Source: Actinomycetes bacterium
Lineage (GTDB): Bacteria > Actinomycetota > Humimicrobiia > Humimicrobiales > Humimicrobiaceae
Reading direction: 5' to 3'
NCBI GenBank assembly: GCA_030603375.1
Contig: JAUVXY010000025.1
Coordinates: 1 to 13,462 of the forward strand
Length of the DNA: 13,462 bases
A program made the translations under genes and the position numbers. Shown one piece after another: positions 1-6,064 of this stretch; position 1 is the stretch's first letter; each line of letters opens with the position of its first letter. Under the pieces are notes generated by a model that saw only the letters and a list, made by a program, of their open reading frames with translations, was not told where the DNA came from and ran no database searches.

Positions 1-47
1 CCGGCTGAAATATATTAATAGATTTCATCAAGGTCTATGATTTTTCT

Positions 48-176
48 AATTCAGGAACAGGCTTTTTTCTTAAAATATGTTCGAGCTGCGTCTAATAGAG
101 CCAGCCAATTCGAACGAATACCAGCTAAAACTCCTTCTTTACCCTCATTATGGTGAAGGATTGTTCGCATTGAATT
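48..176 (-). repeat. Repeat copy A: decayed C-terminal coding remnant
   Basis: This is the first of four diverged copies of a short element (A-D) in this window. It carries the shared landmarks GTTCGA at 79-84 and CCAGCC at 101-106, which start 22 nt apart exactly as in the other three copies, plus AATTCAGG at 48-55. Read on the minus strand from about 176, one frame runs SMRTILHHNEGKEG, continues to WLALLDAARTYFKKK and then stops. A one-base shift would restore the PVPEL ending that resembles the IFLPEL and IFIPEL endings of copies B and D. The landmark distance (AATTC to CCAGCC) is 53 nt here against 64 in B and D, so it has lost bases and its frame. I do not recognise the parent protein. 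It is the weakest member by overall similarity. Confidence 0.5.
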
Positions 177-332
177 TCCCAAAAGTATTTAGCGCGGTTT
201 GACGAACTGTCTTTTAATACATTAGGAATGACATTAGGCAAATACTCAGGATCGCAGTTTGTACTCTCACATGAATTTATCAGCCGATTTGGTTCGAATT
301 TTCCTTATGGATCAGTTGTTGTGATCAGGGAT

Positions 333-1091
333 TTACGCGGCAGGGTTCTTGGCGGTGGAAAAATACTTCCTGACTGCATTCACAACCTTCTGCCAACAAG
401 GTTGGTGAATTGATTTGATTATCGGTACATCGAAATTTAAATAATTTGTCGTAGTTTTACTCATATCTGAATAATATCCCCGGTACTCTGCTGGTAAGAG
501 CTCTGCCATTTGATACATTATCTCATCTACAATCAACTGGCGTTCTTCTTTATCTGGATAGGTGCTACTTGGGCAAATCATGAATGGCGCGCCAACTTGC
601 ATCGTGATCTTTGTTCGGCGCAGCTTTTTGATGTTCTCAGAAAACTTTTCCCCACCATATTGGACAATAGGCATAATCGGAGCTTTACTTTTCAAGGCAA
701 TGACCACCACACCGGCGTGTGCCTGGATCAACCGCCCATCGTTTGTGCGTGTTCCCTCAGGTGCAATTACAAAAAAATGTCCCTGATTGAGAACATCAAC
801 TGCTTTTTTTAAAGCTTGAAAATCAGCAGTACTTCGATCAACCGGAATGGACCCCCAAGTATTAAATAGGAATCTTAAAAAGGGGGTATCAAATGTCTCC
901 TTTTTAACCAAAAAAAAGATCTTACGAGGGTATGAAAAGATCAAAGCTGCCAGCACGTCTAAAAAGTTTATATGATTACCAATCAATATCATTGGACCCT
1001 GAAACGGCACAGCCTTTAATGCTTCTTTATTTACATTACATATCACAAATAATACAAACCTCATAAAAAGGCTGGTTAGAAATTTAATCAT
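333..1091 (-). CDS. plsC: 1-acyl-glycerol-3-phosphate acyltransferase (PlsC-like)
   Basis: This predicted membrane-associated acyltransferase would transfer a fatty acyl group to lysophosphatidic acid or a related lysolipid in phospholipid synthesis. At 252 aa it is in the usual range for the family. The catalytic HX4D motif is H40-INFL-D45, the substrate-binding block is FVIAPEGTRTNDGR (about 107-120), and IPVDR lies at 82-86; these are the three familiar PlsC blocks in the right order. The N-terminus (residues 1-20) is hydrophobic and may anchor the protein in the membrane. The last 45 residues, after the family core, are polar and without recognisable motif. The ATG is preceded by GGAGAC at 1101-1106, inside the end of the upstream kinase gene, and only 6 nt separate the two genes, so they form a two-gene lipid operon. 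The exact acyl acceptor is not readable. Confidence 0.85.
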   Translation of the reverse strand: MIKFLTSLFMRFVLFVICNVNKEALKAVPFQGPMILIGNHINFLDVLAALIFSYPRKIFFLVKKETFDTPFLRFLFNTWGSIPVDRSTADFQALKKAVDVLNQGHFFVIAPEGTRTNDGRLIQAHAGVVVIALKSKAPIMPIVQYGGEKFSENIKKLRRTKITMQVGAPFMICPSSTYPDKEERQLIVDEIMYQMAELLPAEYRGYYSDMSKTTTNYLNFDVPIIKSIHQPCWQKVVNAVRKYFSTAKNPAA

Positions 1092-1097
1092 TAATTA

Positions 1098-2021
1098 TCA
1101 GTCTCCAACTATTAAATCAATCTGCTTTGTGAATATTTTTGCAGACAAACAATCTCCCTTTTTACAAATCGTTTCTCCATCAGCATGCACTGGAAGACTT
1201 CCTTTCAACGCGGTGATTTCAATACTACTAGTCAATGGCATTTTAACAAAAGGATGACCTTCTTGTGTTCCAGCCATAATTTTGGTCATCAATTTGATAA
1301 CACTGATTCTGCTTATCTGATCAACGATCATTAAACTAAACAATCCGTCATCAGGTTTCGATAAGGGAGTCATTTTGAATGAAGTGCCCATCCGCCACCC
1401 ATTCATAACTGATATGATCAGACATTGTTGTTCAAAAGTCTCATTATCAAGTTTGACCCTCAGGGTTGGAGCTTTGAAATACAAAAATATCGTTTTTATC
1501 GCTGCAATCAAATAACCCGGTATTCCTGAGAGGAAGGCAGGTAATTTTGCTGCTTCAAAACCCACGATGGTATCAAACCCAATGCCAATTCCATTCCCAA
1601 AGAATTTTCCCTGAGGATAATTTCCTCCAAAGACTTGTCCCACATCAATGGTTCTCGTTTTTCCAGTTGCAATTGCTTTTACAGCATCTTCAAGCTCTAC
1701 AGGAATCCCCATACTAGCAGCAAAATCATTACCCCGCCCTGCGGGGATCACTGCTAGCTTTGGGATTTTCTTACCTTCAAGTTTAGATGCCATCAGGCCG
1801 TTAATGATCTCATTTGAAGTACCGTCACCGCCTACGGCAACGACCACATCATAGTCTTTTTCTGCAGCCTCCTGGGCCAGGACAGTAGGATCACCAGGTT
1901 TGGCTGAAACTATCAGTGAATAATCTGACAAATACTCCTCTAATAGTTTTTCAATTTTTGTTTGGTTTTTTAAAGTTGCACCCTTTGCAGCACTTGGATT
2001 TAATATAACCAGATATTTCAT
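1098..2021 (-). CDS. Diacylglycerol kinase / lipid kinase family protein (DagK/YegS-like)
   Basis: This is a soluble or peripheral lipid kinase of the DAGK catalytic family, likely phosphorylating diacylglycerol to phosphatidic acid with ATP, or a related lipid. The 307 aa match the usual 290-320 aa. The nucleotide-binding region starts with NPSAAKG (8-14); the hallmark GGDGT is at 64-68, followed by NEIINGL; PAGRGNDF (93-100) is the family's conserved loop, and VHADGE near the C-terminus corresponds to the usual IDGE segment. It lies directly upstream of the plsC-like gene (6 nt), so recycling of diacylglycerol to phosphatidic acid and acylation would be coexpressed. There is a TATAAT box 4 nt before the ATG on the minus strand but no clear Shine-Dalgarno site, so the true transcript start is uncertain. 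A sphingosine-kinase-like or undecaprenol-type substrate cannot be excluded. Confidence 0.85.
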   Translation of the reverse strand: MKYLVILNPSAAKGATLKNQTKIEKLLEEYLSDYSLIVSAKPGDPTVLAQEAAEKDYDVVVAVGGDGTSNEIINGLMASKLEGKKIPKLAVIPAGRGNDFAASMGIPVELEDAVKAIATGKTRTIDVGQVFGGNYPQGKFFGNGIGIGFDTIVGFEAAKLPAFLSGIPGYLIAAIKTIFLYFKAPTLRVKLDNETFEQQCLIISVMNGWRMGTSFKMTPLSKPDDGLFSLMIVDQISRISVIKLMTKIMAGTQEGHPFVKMPLTSSIEITALKGSLPVHADGETICKKGDCLSAKIFTKQIDLIVGD

Positions 2022-2081
2022 ATTGATTATAATAATCTTTATTATTAATAATTTAAAGATATAAAAAGGGTATTTACCTTA

Positions 2082-2190
2082 AGAAACCAATTCTGGTAAA
2101 AAAATATCCTCATTCAAGATCAATAAAGTGGTTCTAACTTTGCACACTGTCCCCAGCCACTCTGTGCAATAAGCAAAGTGATCAACTTCC
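2082..2190 (-). repeat. Repeat copy B: remnant with open reading frame
   Basis: This is the best-preserved copy of the A-D element. On the minus strand it forms the end of a short open frame (stop at 2079-2081) reading DHFAYCTEWLGT, then CKVRTTLL, then NEDIFLPELVS. Copy D is collinear with it codon for codon (VRT, then IFIPEL), and copy C matches its upstream half including HF-YCT, WL and RT. Landmarks are AATTCTGG at 2089-2096, GTTCTAA at 2131-2137 and CCAGCC at 2153-2158. The frame extends upstream to an ATG at 2273, but that part overlaps the higB promoter, so I treat the open frame as a leftover 3' end of a larger gene rather than a working 64-aa gene. Its family is not recognised. Confidence 0.6.
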
Positions 2191-2263
2191 CTAATATATA
2201 TAGAAGTTGACTTTTCACTAACAAGGGACTCCTGGGCCATACGATTATAATACCTATTAACTT

Positions 2264-2292
2264 TTGACATCAATAACGCAATACGTTATTAT
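2264..2292 (+). promoter_or_regulatory. higBA promoter with embedded operator palindrome
   Basis: A perfect -35 (TTGACA, 2264-2269) is followed by a 17-nt spacer and a -10 of TATTAT (2287-2292). A perfect inverted repeat AATAACG-CAATA-CGTTATT (2272-2290) fills the spacer and overlaps the -10, as expected for autorepression by the HigA antitoxin alone or in complex with HigB. The predicted transcription start is about 2299, which is the A of the higB ATG. Confidence 0.7.
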
Positions 2293-2298
2293 TCTCCC

Positions 2299-2580
2299 AT
2301 GATAATTTCTTTTCGGGACAAAGAAACTGGAAAAATTTGGGAACAACAATATTCCAGGAAATTGCCTGGAGATATTCAAAGGATTGGACTAAGAAAGTTA
2401 ATAATTATAAATAGAGCAAAAGACTTGGAAGATTTAAGAATTCCTCCGGGAAATAAACTGGAAAAATTGACAGGTAATAGGCAGGATCAATTTAGTATAA
2501 GAATTAATAATCAGTGGGGAATATGTTTTTATTGGAAAAATGGGGTTGCCAGTTCTGTAGAGATAACTGATTATCATTAG
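2299..2580 (+). CDS. higB: HigB/RelE-superfamily toxin (mRNA interferase)
   Basis: This is a predicted ribosome-dependent mRNA endonuclease of type II toxin-antitoxin systems, acting in the cytoplasm and neutralised by the downstream HigA. Its 93 aa and the motif series MIISFRDKETG, DIQRIGLRKL (about 25-34), LEDLRIPPGNKLEKL (about 43-57), FSIRINNQWGICFYW and the closing VEITDYH are the typical HigB layout. The start is clear because the family usually begins MIxSFRDKET. There is no Shine-Dalgarno site: the bases before the ATG are TTCTCCC, and the promoter predicts a transcript that begins at the ATG. The antitoxin gene follows after 12 nt, toxin first, which is the HigBA order. It appears intact. 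Confidence 0.9.
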   Translation: MIISFRDKETGKIWEQQYSRKLPGDIQRIGLRKLIIINRAKDLEDLRIPPGNKLEKLTGNRQDQFSIRINNQWGICFYWKNGVASSVEITDYH

Positions 2581-2592
2581 GAGAAAAAGATT

Positions 2593-2880
2593 ATGAATAA
2601 AATTAAAAATATTATACCAGGAGAAATTCTTTTAGAAGAATTTCTTAAACCATTAAACATTAGTGCTTACAGATTATCTAAAGATACTAGAATGCCTGCT
2701 ACCCGGATATCTCAGATTCTTAAAGGAAGGCGTAGAATCACAGCTGATACAGCATTGAGATTATCCAGATATTTTGGAAACTCTGCTGATTTCTGGATGG
2801 GTATACAGAATGAGTTTGATCTAAGGGAAGAAGTAGAGAGAATTGAAGCTGAATTAGATAGAATTCCTAGAGCTGTTTGA
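2593..2880 (+). CDS. higA: HigA-family antitoxin, XRE-type DNA-binding protein
   Basis: This is the antitoxin partner of HigB; it would bind and block the toxin and repress the operon through the palindrome at 2272-2290. The protein has 95 aa, as usual for HigA. It opens with the family signature PGEILLEEFLKPL (about 9-21), then a helix-turn-helix: ISAYRLSKDTRM, then PATRISQILKGRR as recognition helix and ITADTALRLSRYF. The segment FWMGIQNEFDLR is also typical. In contrast to the toxin it has its own ribosome binding site (GGAG, about 10 nt before the ATG), which would favour antitoxin production. No transcription terminator is obvious downstream; the next 150 bp hold repeat copy C. Confidence 0.92.
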   Translation: MNKIKNIIPGEILLEEFLKPLNISAYRLSKDTRMPATRISQILKGRRRITADTALRLSRYFGNSADFWMGIQNEFDLREEVERIEAELDRIPRAV

Positions 2881-2940
2881 ACCATTAAAAATTTATAATG
2901 CTTTAGGTTTATAATATATTATACAAATCAATTAAGTCTC

Positions 2941-3005
2941 TCATAAAATGGTTCGAAATTTCGCAACCCGGGCCAGCCACTATGTGCAGTAAGAAAAGTG
3001 ACCAA
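2941..3005 (-). repeat. Repeat copy C: truncated remnant with internal stop
   Basis: This third copy lies between higBA and the radical SAM gene. On the minus strand it reads GHFSYCT, stop, WLARVAKFRTIL, stop. This matches DHFAYCT-E-WLGTVCKVRTTL of copy B, with a TAG where B has GAG. The landmarks GTTCGAA at 2951-2957 and CCAGCC at 2973-2978 keep the 22-nt spacing. The IFxPEL end seen in B and D is missing, so it is truncated on that side. It is clearly non-coding now. Confidence 0.6.
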
Positions 3006-3013
3006 TGTCTGAA

Positions 3014-3040
3014 ATTGAACAATTTGATTTTTAGTTCAAT
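3014..3040 (-). terminator. Possible hairpin at the 3' end of the radical SAM gene
   Basis: Perfect 7-bp arms ATTGAAC (3014-3020) and GTTCAAT (3034-3040) flank a 13-nt loop that contains the stop codon of the gene. No good T tract follows on the minus strand, so this is at best a weak terminator or a 3' stabilising hairpin. Confidence 0.25.
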
Positions 3041-4377
3041 CGGAACCAAGTTCTAATATTACTCAGAGACGAAGTGGGAGGTTTGAACTTGTTGCTATCT
3101 CTATTAACTCTAAGTTTTCTCCGCCAGAAAGAGCGGTAATAAAGATTCAACACCCAGAGTGGCAGCAAATAACGGTGTGTAATTCCCAATCTCCTCCAAA
3201 TAGAGGGTAGGCTATAGAACTCGCACCAAACCCAGTCATGCCCCTTTTGCAGAATCTCCCGTGACATTAGCTTTGGCTTAAATACAATGCTAGACTCATA
3301 CTGTGACCAGTCTTTGGTGACTATTCGTCCAGCCTTATCCAAAGATTCGTATAAGGCGGTACCCGGATACGGAACGGGCCAGGCAAATTGAGCGCTCTCT
3401 AGCTTCATTTTTTGGGCAAAGCGGACGGTGCGTTCGAAAACATATTCATCGTCTTCGTCTAAGCCAAGGATAAAGAAGCCATGGATGGCGATGCCATGGG
3501 AGTGGATCTTCCTGATCACCTTTTCGTATTCGTCCACCACATTCACTTTCTTGCCCATCGCCGCCAGATTGTCCTGGGAAAGTGTCTCAAACCCGATAAG
3601 CAGGCTCATACAGCCGCTCGCGGCTGCCAGTTTGAGTAATTCGTCATCTCTTGCTATGGTAACTGAGGCCTGGGCAATCCATTTAAGTTTGTAGGAAACA
3701 AGGGCGCGAAAGAGCTCTTTAGCGAACTTGGGTTTGCCAACGATATTATCATCAACGAAGCAGATAAGTTTCTTATAGTTCATTGTTTCGATCTCCTTGA
3801 GAATTTCTTCTACCGGTCGGCAGCGATAAGTATGACCGAAGAATGAAGTAACTGAGCAGAAGGAGCAGGCATGGGGACAGCCTCTAGTAGTTGAGATTGT
3901 GTTACGGAAATAGTACGCTCCATTGGTGAACAAATCTCGCCTAGGGATAGGTAAGTTAAGCAAGCTGGGCTGCTTACATTGGCTGTATATCCTTTGTAGT
4001 TTATTTGCATTAAAATCCTCGATCACATTTTCCCAAATTCCCTCGGCTTCCCCGATTACTACGGCATCGGCGTGCTGACTTGCCTCTTTGGGTAGAGCGC
4101 TAGGGTGACTACCCCCTAAGATAACCTTCACTCCTTTCGCTCTGAAGGTATCAGCGATCTCGTAGGCGCGTTTAGCCGTAATAGTTAATGCTGTGATCCC
4201 CACTAAATCGATTTCCTTTTGGAAATCAATAGCTGTGACATTCTCATCAGTTAATGAGACTTCGACCTCTGGTGGGGTTAGGGCGGCAACCATCGATAGA
4301 CCCAGGTGTGGGCCCGGTGCCTTCTTCCGATTAAGGAAACTCACTTGCGTAGCCGGGACAATTAGCTCCAGTTTTAT
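3031..4377 (-). CDS. B12-binding-domain radical SAM protein
   Basis: This is a radical SAM enzyme with an N-terminal Rossmann-like cobalamin-binding-type domain; its substrate is unknown. Numbered from a GTG at 4344, the N-terminal domain covers about residues 10-110 (ADAVVIGEAEG at 93-102) and lacks the DxHxxG base-on B12 motif. The [4Fe-4S]/SAM motif is C156-PHA-C160-SF-C163, followed by a TIM-barrel half with DDNIVGKP, LLIGFET and GFILGL-like blocks and a C-terminal helical region. I extend the start to an ATA codon at 4377: the frame is open there, begins KLELIVPATQ as family members do, and AGGGGGAG sits 5-6 nt upstream, while the GTG has no such site. Codon and base use is visibly more G+C-rich than in neighbouring genes, suggesting transfer. 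Confidence 0.8.
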   Translation of the reverse strand: MKLELIVPATQVSFLNRKKAPGPHLGLSMVAALTPPEVEVSLTDENVTAIDFQKEIDLVGITALTITAKRAYEIADTFRAKGVKVILGGSHPSALPKEASQHADAVVIGEAEGIWENVIEDFNANKLQRIYSQCKQPSLLNLPIPRRDLFTNGAYYFRNTISTTRGCPHACSFCSVTSFFGHTYRCRPVEEILKEIETMNYKKLICFVDDNIVGKPKFAKELFRALVSYKLKWIAQASVTIARDDELLKLAAASGCMSLLIGFETLSQDNLAAMGKKVNVVDEYEKVIRKIHSHGIAIHGFFILGLDEDDEYVFERTVRFAQKMKLESAQFAWPVPYPGTALYESLDKAGRIVTKDWSQYESSIVFKPKLMSREILQKGHDWVWCEFYSLPSIWRRLGITHRYLLPLWVLNLYYRSFWRRKLRVNRDSNKFKPPTSSLSNIRTWFRLN

Positions 4378-4382
4378 AAGAA

Positions 4383-4390
4383 CTCCCCCT
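4383..4390 (-). promoter_or_regulatory. Strong ribosome binding site deciding the radical SAM start
   Basis: The minus strand reads AGGGGGAG here, ideally placed for initiation at the ATA codon at 4375-4377 and more than 35 nt from the GTG at 4342-4344. No ATG, GTG or TTG occurs in frame between them. Confidence 0.55.
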
Positions 4391-4398
4391 TTCGAGGT

Positions 4399-4427
4399 AT
4401 TATATGGAATTATATAGAGACTGCTAA
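4399..4427 (-). promoter_or_regulatory. Promoter of the radical SAM gene
   Basis: On the minus strand, TTAGCA (-35, 4422-4427) is followed by a 17-nt spacer and a perfect TATAAT (-10, 4399-4404). The predicted transcript start near 4392 would leave a short leader holding only the ribosome binding site before the ATA codon. Confidence 0.5.
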
Positions 4428-4429
4428 GG

Positions 4430-4878
4430 CGCCTATGTTTATAATGTTACAGTAGCTAATTGCCTTTGGCATTATGTAGATATCGTTAAAACAAATCTCT
4501 TTTATTATTTTTAAAAGGCCTTTTTTAACTATCAATATTTTCATTTTGTTTTTTTATATAAAATAATTTTTATATTTCTTATCTTTATAAGTACTAATTA
4601 TATAATAATTTTTGAACTCTTTCTTTTTGCATATTTTCTTTAAAGAAATGAATTATAAGTCTAAAAATGTGCCTAAAAACATAAAAACCGACCCATTCAG
4701 TCGATTTCGTTATTAACTTCACTTTCCTCAAAGCGACCATATAAAAGAAAAGTTTCACAACTTCTAAATTATTTTACTTTTAATACTATAAAAATATGTA
4801 ATTATTGTAATAAAATTATAGTACTTCTACTTTGAACATACAACTTTAAGCAAAATAGGAATTTTTTAAATAAAGCTT
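4430..4878. other. AT-rich stretch without genes
   Basis: About 450 bp of extremely A+T-rich sequence with no plausible gene on either strand and no RNA gene that I recognise. The only structured item is a 12-bp palindrome AAAAGGCCTTTT at 4513-4524, which has no loop and is next to no gene end. It separates the radical SAM block from repeat copy D. Confidence 0.5.
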
Positions 4879-4965
4879 AATTCTGGTATAAAAATATTCT
4901 TATCCGAACATACAATCCTGGTTCTAACATCGTTCGCTATGGCCAGCCGCTTCAGACAACCATAC
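4879..4965 (-). repeat. Repeat copy D: collinear with copy B
   Basis: The minus strand reads CLKRLAIANDVRTRI, then DKNIFIPELSF. It aligns codon for codon, without gaps, to the last 25 codons of copy B (WLGTVCKVRTTL, then NEDIFLPEL). Nucleotide landmarks are AATTCTGG at 4879-4886, GTTCTAA at 4921-4927 and CCAGCC at 4943-4948; all three spacings equal those of copy B. The upstream part of this open frame runs into the shadow of the next gene, so this is a remnant and not a complete gene. Confidence 0.6.
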
Positions 4966-5034
4966 CGCAGATATTTAAAAGTGATAATCTTAAAAAAATT
5001 CATAATAAAAAATAAATATTTAAAGTTGATTGTT

Positions 5035-5382
5035 CTATTTCTTTGTAGAATTTTTAGAAGTAGATTTCTTTTTGGAGCTGGCAGTTTTTTTAACAGGAAG
5101 GATACTTCTAAGTATTTTTTCGGCATCATCTAAATCTTCTTTGTATTTTCTTGCATCTGACGGATTAAATGCACTGTTTCCCCTGTGATATTTTGTATCA
5201 GTAAAATTAAGCTTTTTAAAAAGGTTTGCCTCCTTAGCATAGCTTGCAGATAGGTGTTTTAATACACTAAAAGTGCTGACATGCCAACTTTTGAACCTCA
5301 AATCCTTGCTGTTTAGATTTCTTATGTTGTCTATTTCTTTTAGCTTGTTTTCCAGGCTTTTAAGTAATTCTTTTTTTTCCAT
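5035..5382 (-). CDS. Hypothetical protein with lysine/serine-rich C-terminal tail
   Basis: I do not recognise a named family. The 115-aa protein has a predicted helical N-terminal half (MEKKELLKSLENKLKEID, residues 1-18), a middle block with SWHVSTFSVLKHL (about 32-44) and NFTDTKYHRGNSAFNP (about 59-74), and a helical DDAEKILRSIL segment. The last 20 residues are almost only K, S and T, which suggests binding to nucleic acid or another polyanion. The W-containing block resembles small proteins in which a W-x-T-x-x-VL core is followed by a helical tail, but this is only an impression. It lies 95 bp downstream of the maturation protease on the same strand, so it may be the last gene of the hydrogenase transcript or independent. 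There is no clear Shine-Dalgarno site before its ATG. Confidence 0.6.
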   Translation of the reverse strand: MEKKELLKSLENKLKEIDNIRNLNSKDLRFKSWHVSTFSVLKHLSASYAKEANLFKKLNFTDTKYHRGNSAFNPSDARKYKEDLDDAEKILRSILPVKKTASSKKKSTSKNSTKK

Positions 5383-5477
5383 AATTTTGTTGCAATAGCT
5401 TATTGGTTTAATATATCTTACTTTTATAATAATATATTTTATTTAAGAAAAATAAAAGAGTGGCAAGGGGAATCTTT

Positions 5478-6059
5478 TTATTTTAAATGTTTTTTTAGTA
5501 TTTCTACAATCTTTGGGATTTTTTTCTTTATTTCTTCAGATAATTCCATTGAAAAATTATAGGCCGGACCAGTGCCGGCGTCGCCAAATATATTAACCCC
5601 GATTAAGTAGCCATTAATTTTTATTTTTGTTGTCATCTGCAGCAGAGTTAAAACATCCATGAGCCCTGTTTGGTGAAAAGAAACAAATTCAAGGCCAGGG
5701 TAGCTTGATGTACCTATATCGTAGAGTTCGTGAAGCGGGATGACATAAATATCCCCTTTTGAATTTTTCTTGCAGATTTTGCCGGAGTTCGTAGATTTAC
5801 ATTCAGAGGTTTCTTTGAGGCTGCTTCCGGATATTTTCACAGCATCTACGATTAGGAACTCACTGTCTTTATATGTCTCAAAAATTGGAAGTAAGCCATA
5901 ACCGGCAGTTGCTCCGTCTATTACTTTTACATGTGGGGACAGACTCATTTTTTCAACTTCTTTTATAACATGTATCCCTATTCCCTCGTCCCCAAGAAGT
6001 ATATTGCCAATTCCAAGAATTACAGTCTGTATATTTTTAGTTTCTGAATGCTTATCCAA
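5478..6059 (-). CDS. [NiFe] hydrogenase maturation endopeptidase (HyaD/HybD family)
   Basis: This cytoplasmic protease would remove the C-terminal peptide of the hydrogenase large subunit after nickel insertion. The family's three Ni-sensing/metal ligands are all visible: E25 in GDEGIG (23-28), D72 in LIVDAVK (69-75) and H129 in SFHQTGL (127-133). The opening GIGNILLGDEG is diagnostic. The 193 aa are longer than the usual 150-165, mainly because of a polar insertion at about residues 78-103 (K, S, N-rich, with C87 and C96) directly after the D72 strand. Its start is 5 nt after the metF1 stop, making it the last gene of the hydrogenase-metVF1 operon. Its natural substrate is the large subunit encoded at 7717-9267, which still carries a cleavable tail. 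Confidence 0.92.
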   Translation of the reverse strand: MDKHSETKNIQTVILGIGNILLGDEGIGIHVIKEVEKMSLSPHVKVIDGATAGYGLLPIFETYKDSEFLIVDAVKISGSSLKETSECKSTNSGKICKKNSKGDIYVIPLHELYDIGTSSYPGLEFVSFHQTGLMDVLTLLQMTTKIKINGYLIGVNIFGDAGTGPAYNFSMELSEEIKKKIPKIVEILKKHLK

Positions 6060-6064
6060 TTTAT

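Noticed and set aside
228..413. Plus-strand 61-codon open frame MTLGKYSGSQ...
   Set aside because: Its second half is antisense to the end of the plsC-like gene, it has no Shine-Dalgarno site and I recognise no motif; the first 330 bp otherwise hold only repeat copy A.
510..812. Two plus-strand frames inside the plsC-like gene (also 562-786)
   Set aside because: They are antisense shadows of a gene with clear HX4D and PEGTR motifs.
2079..2273. A 64-codon minus-strand gene
   Set aside because: Only its last ~40 codons match the repeat family; the upstream part overlaps the higB promoter and operator. Kept as repeat copy B instead of a gene.
4513..4524. Palindrome AAAAGGCCTTTT as a terminator
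   Set aside because: It has no loop and no gene ends there; the radical SAM gene is transcribed away from it.
4866..5129. An 87-codon minus-strand gene
   Set aside because: Its first half is another frame of the lysine-rich tail of the gene at 5035-5382; only the end (repeat copy D) shows real similarity.
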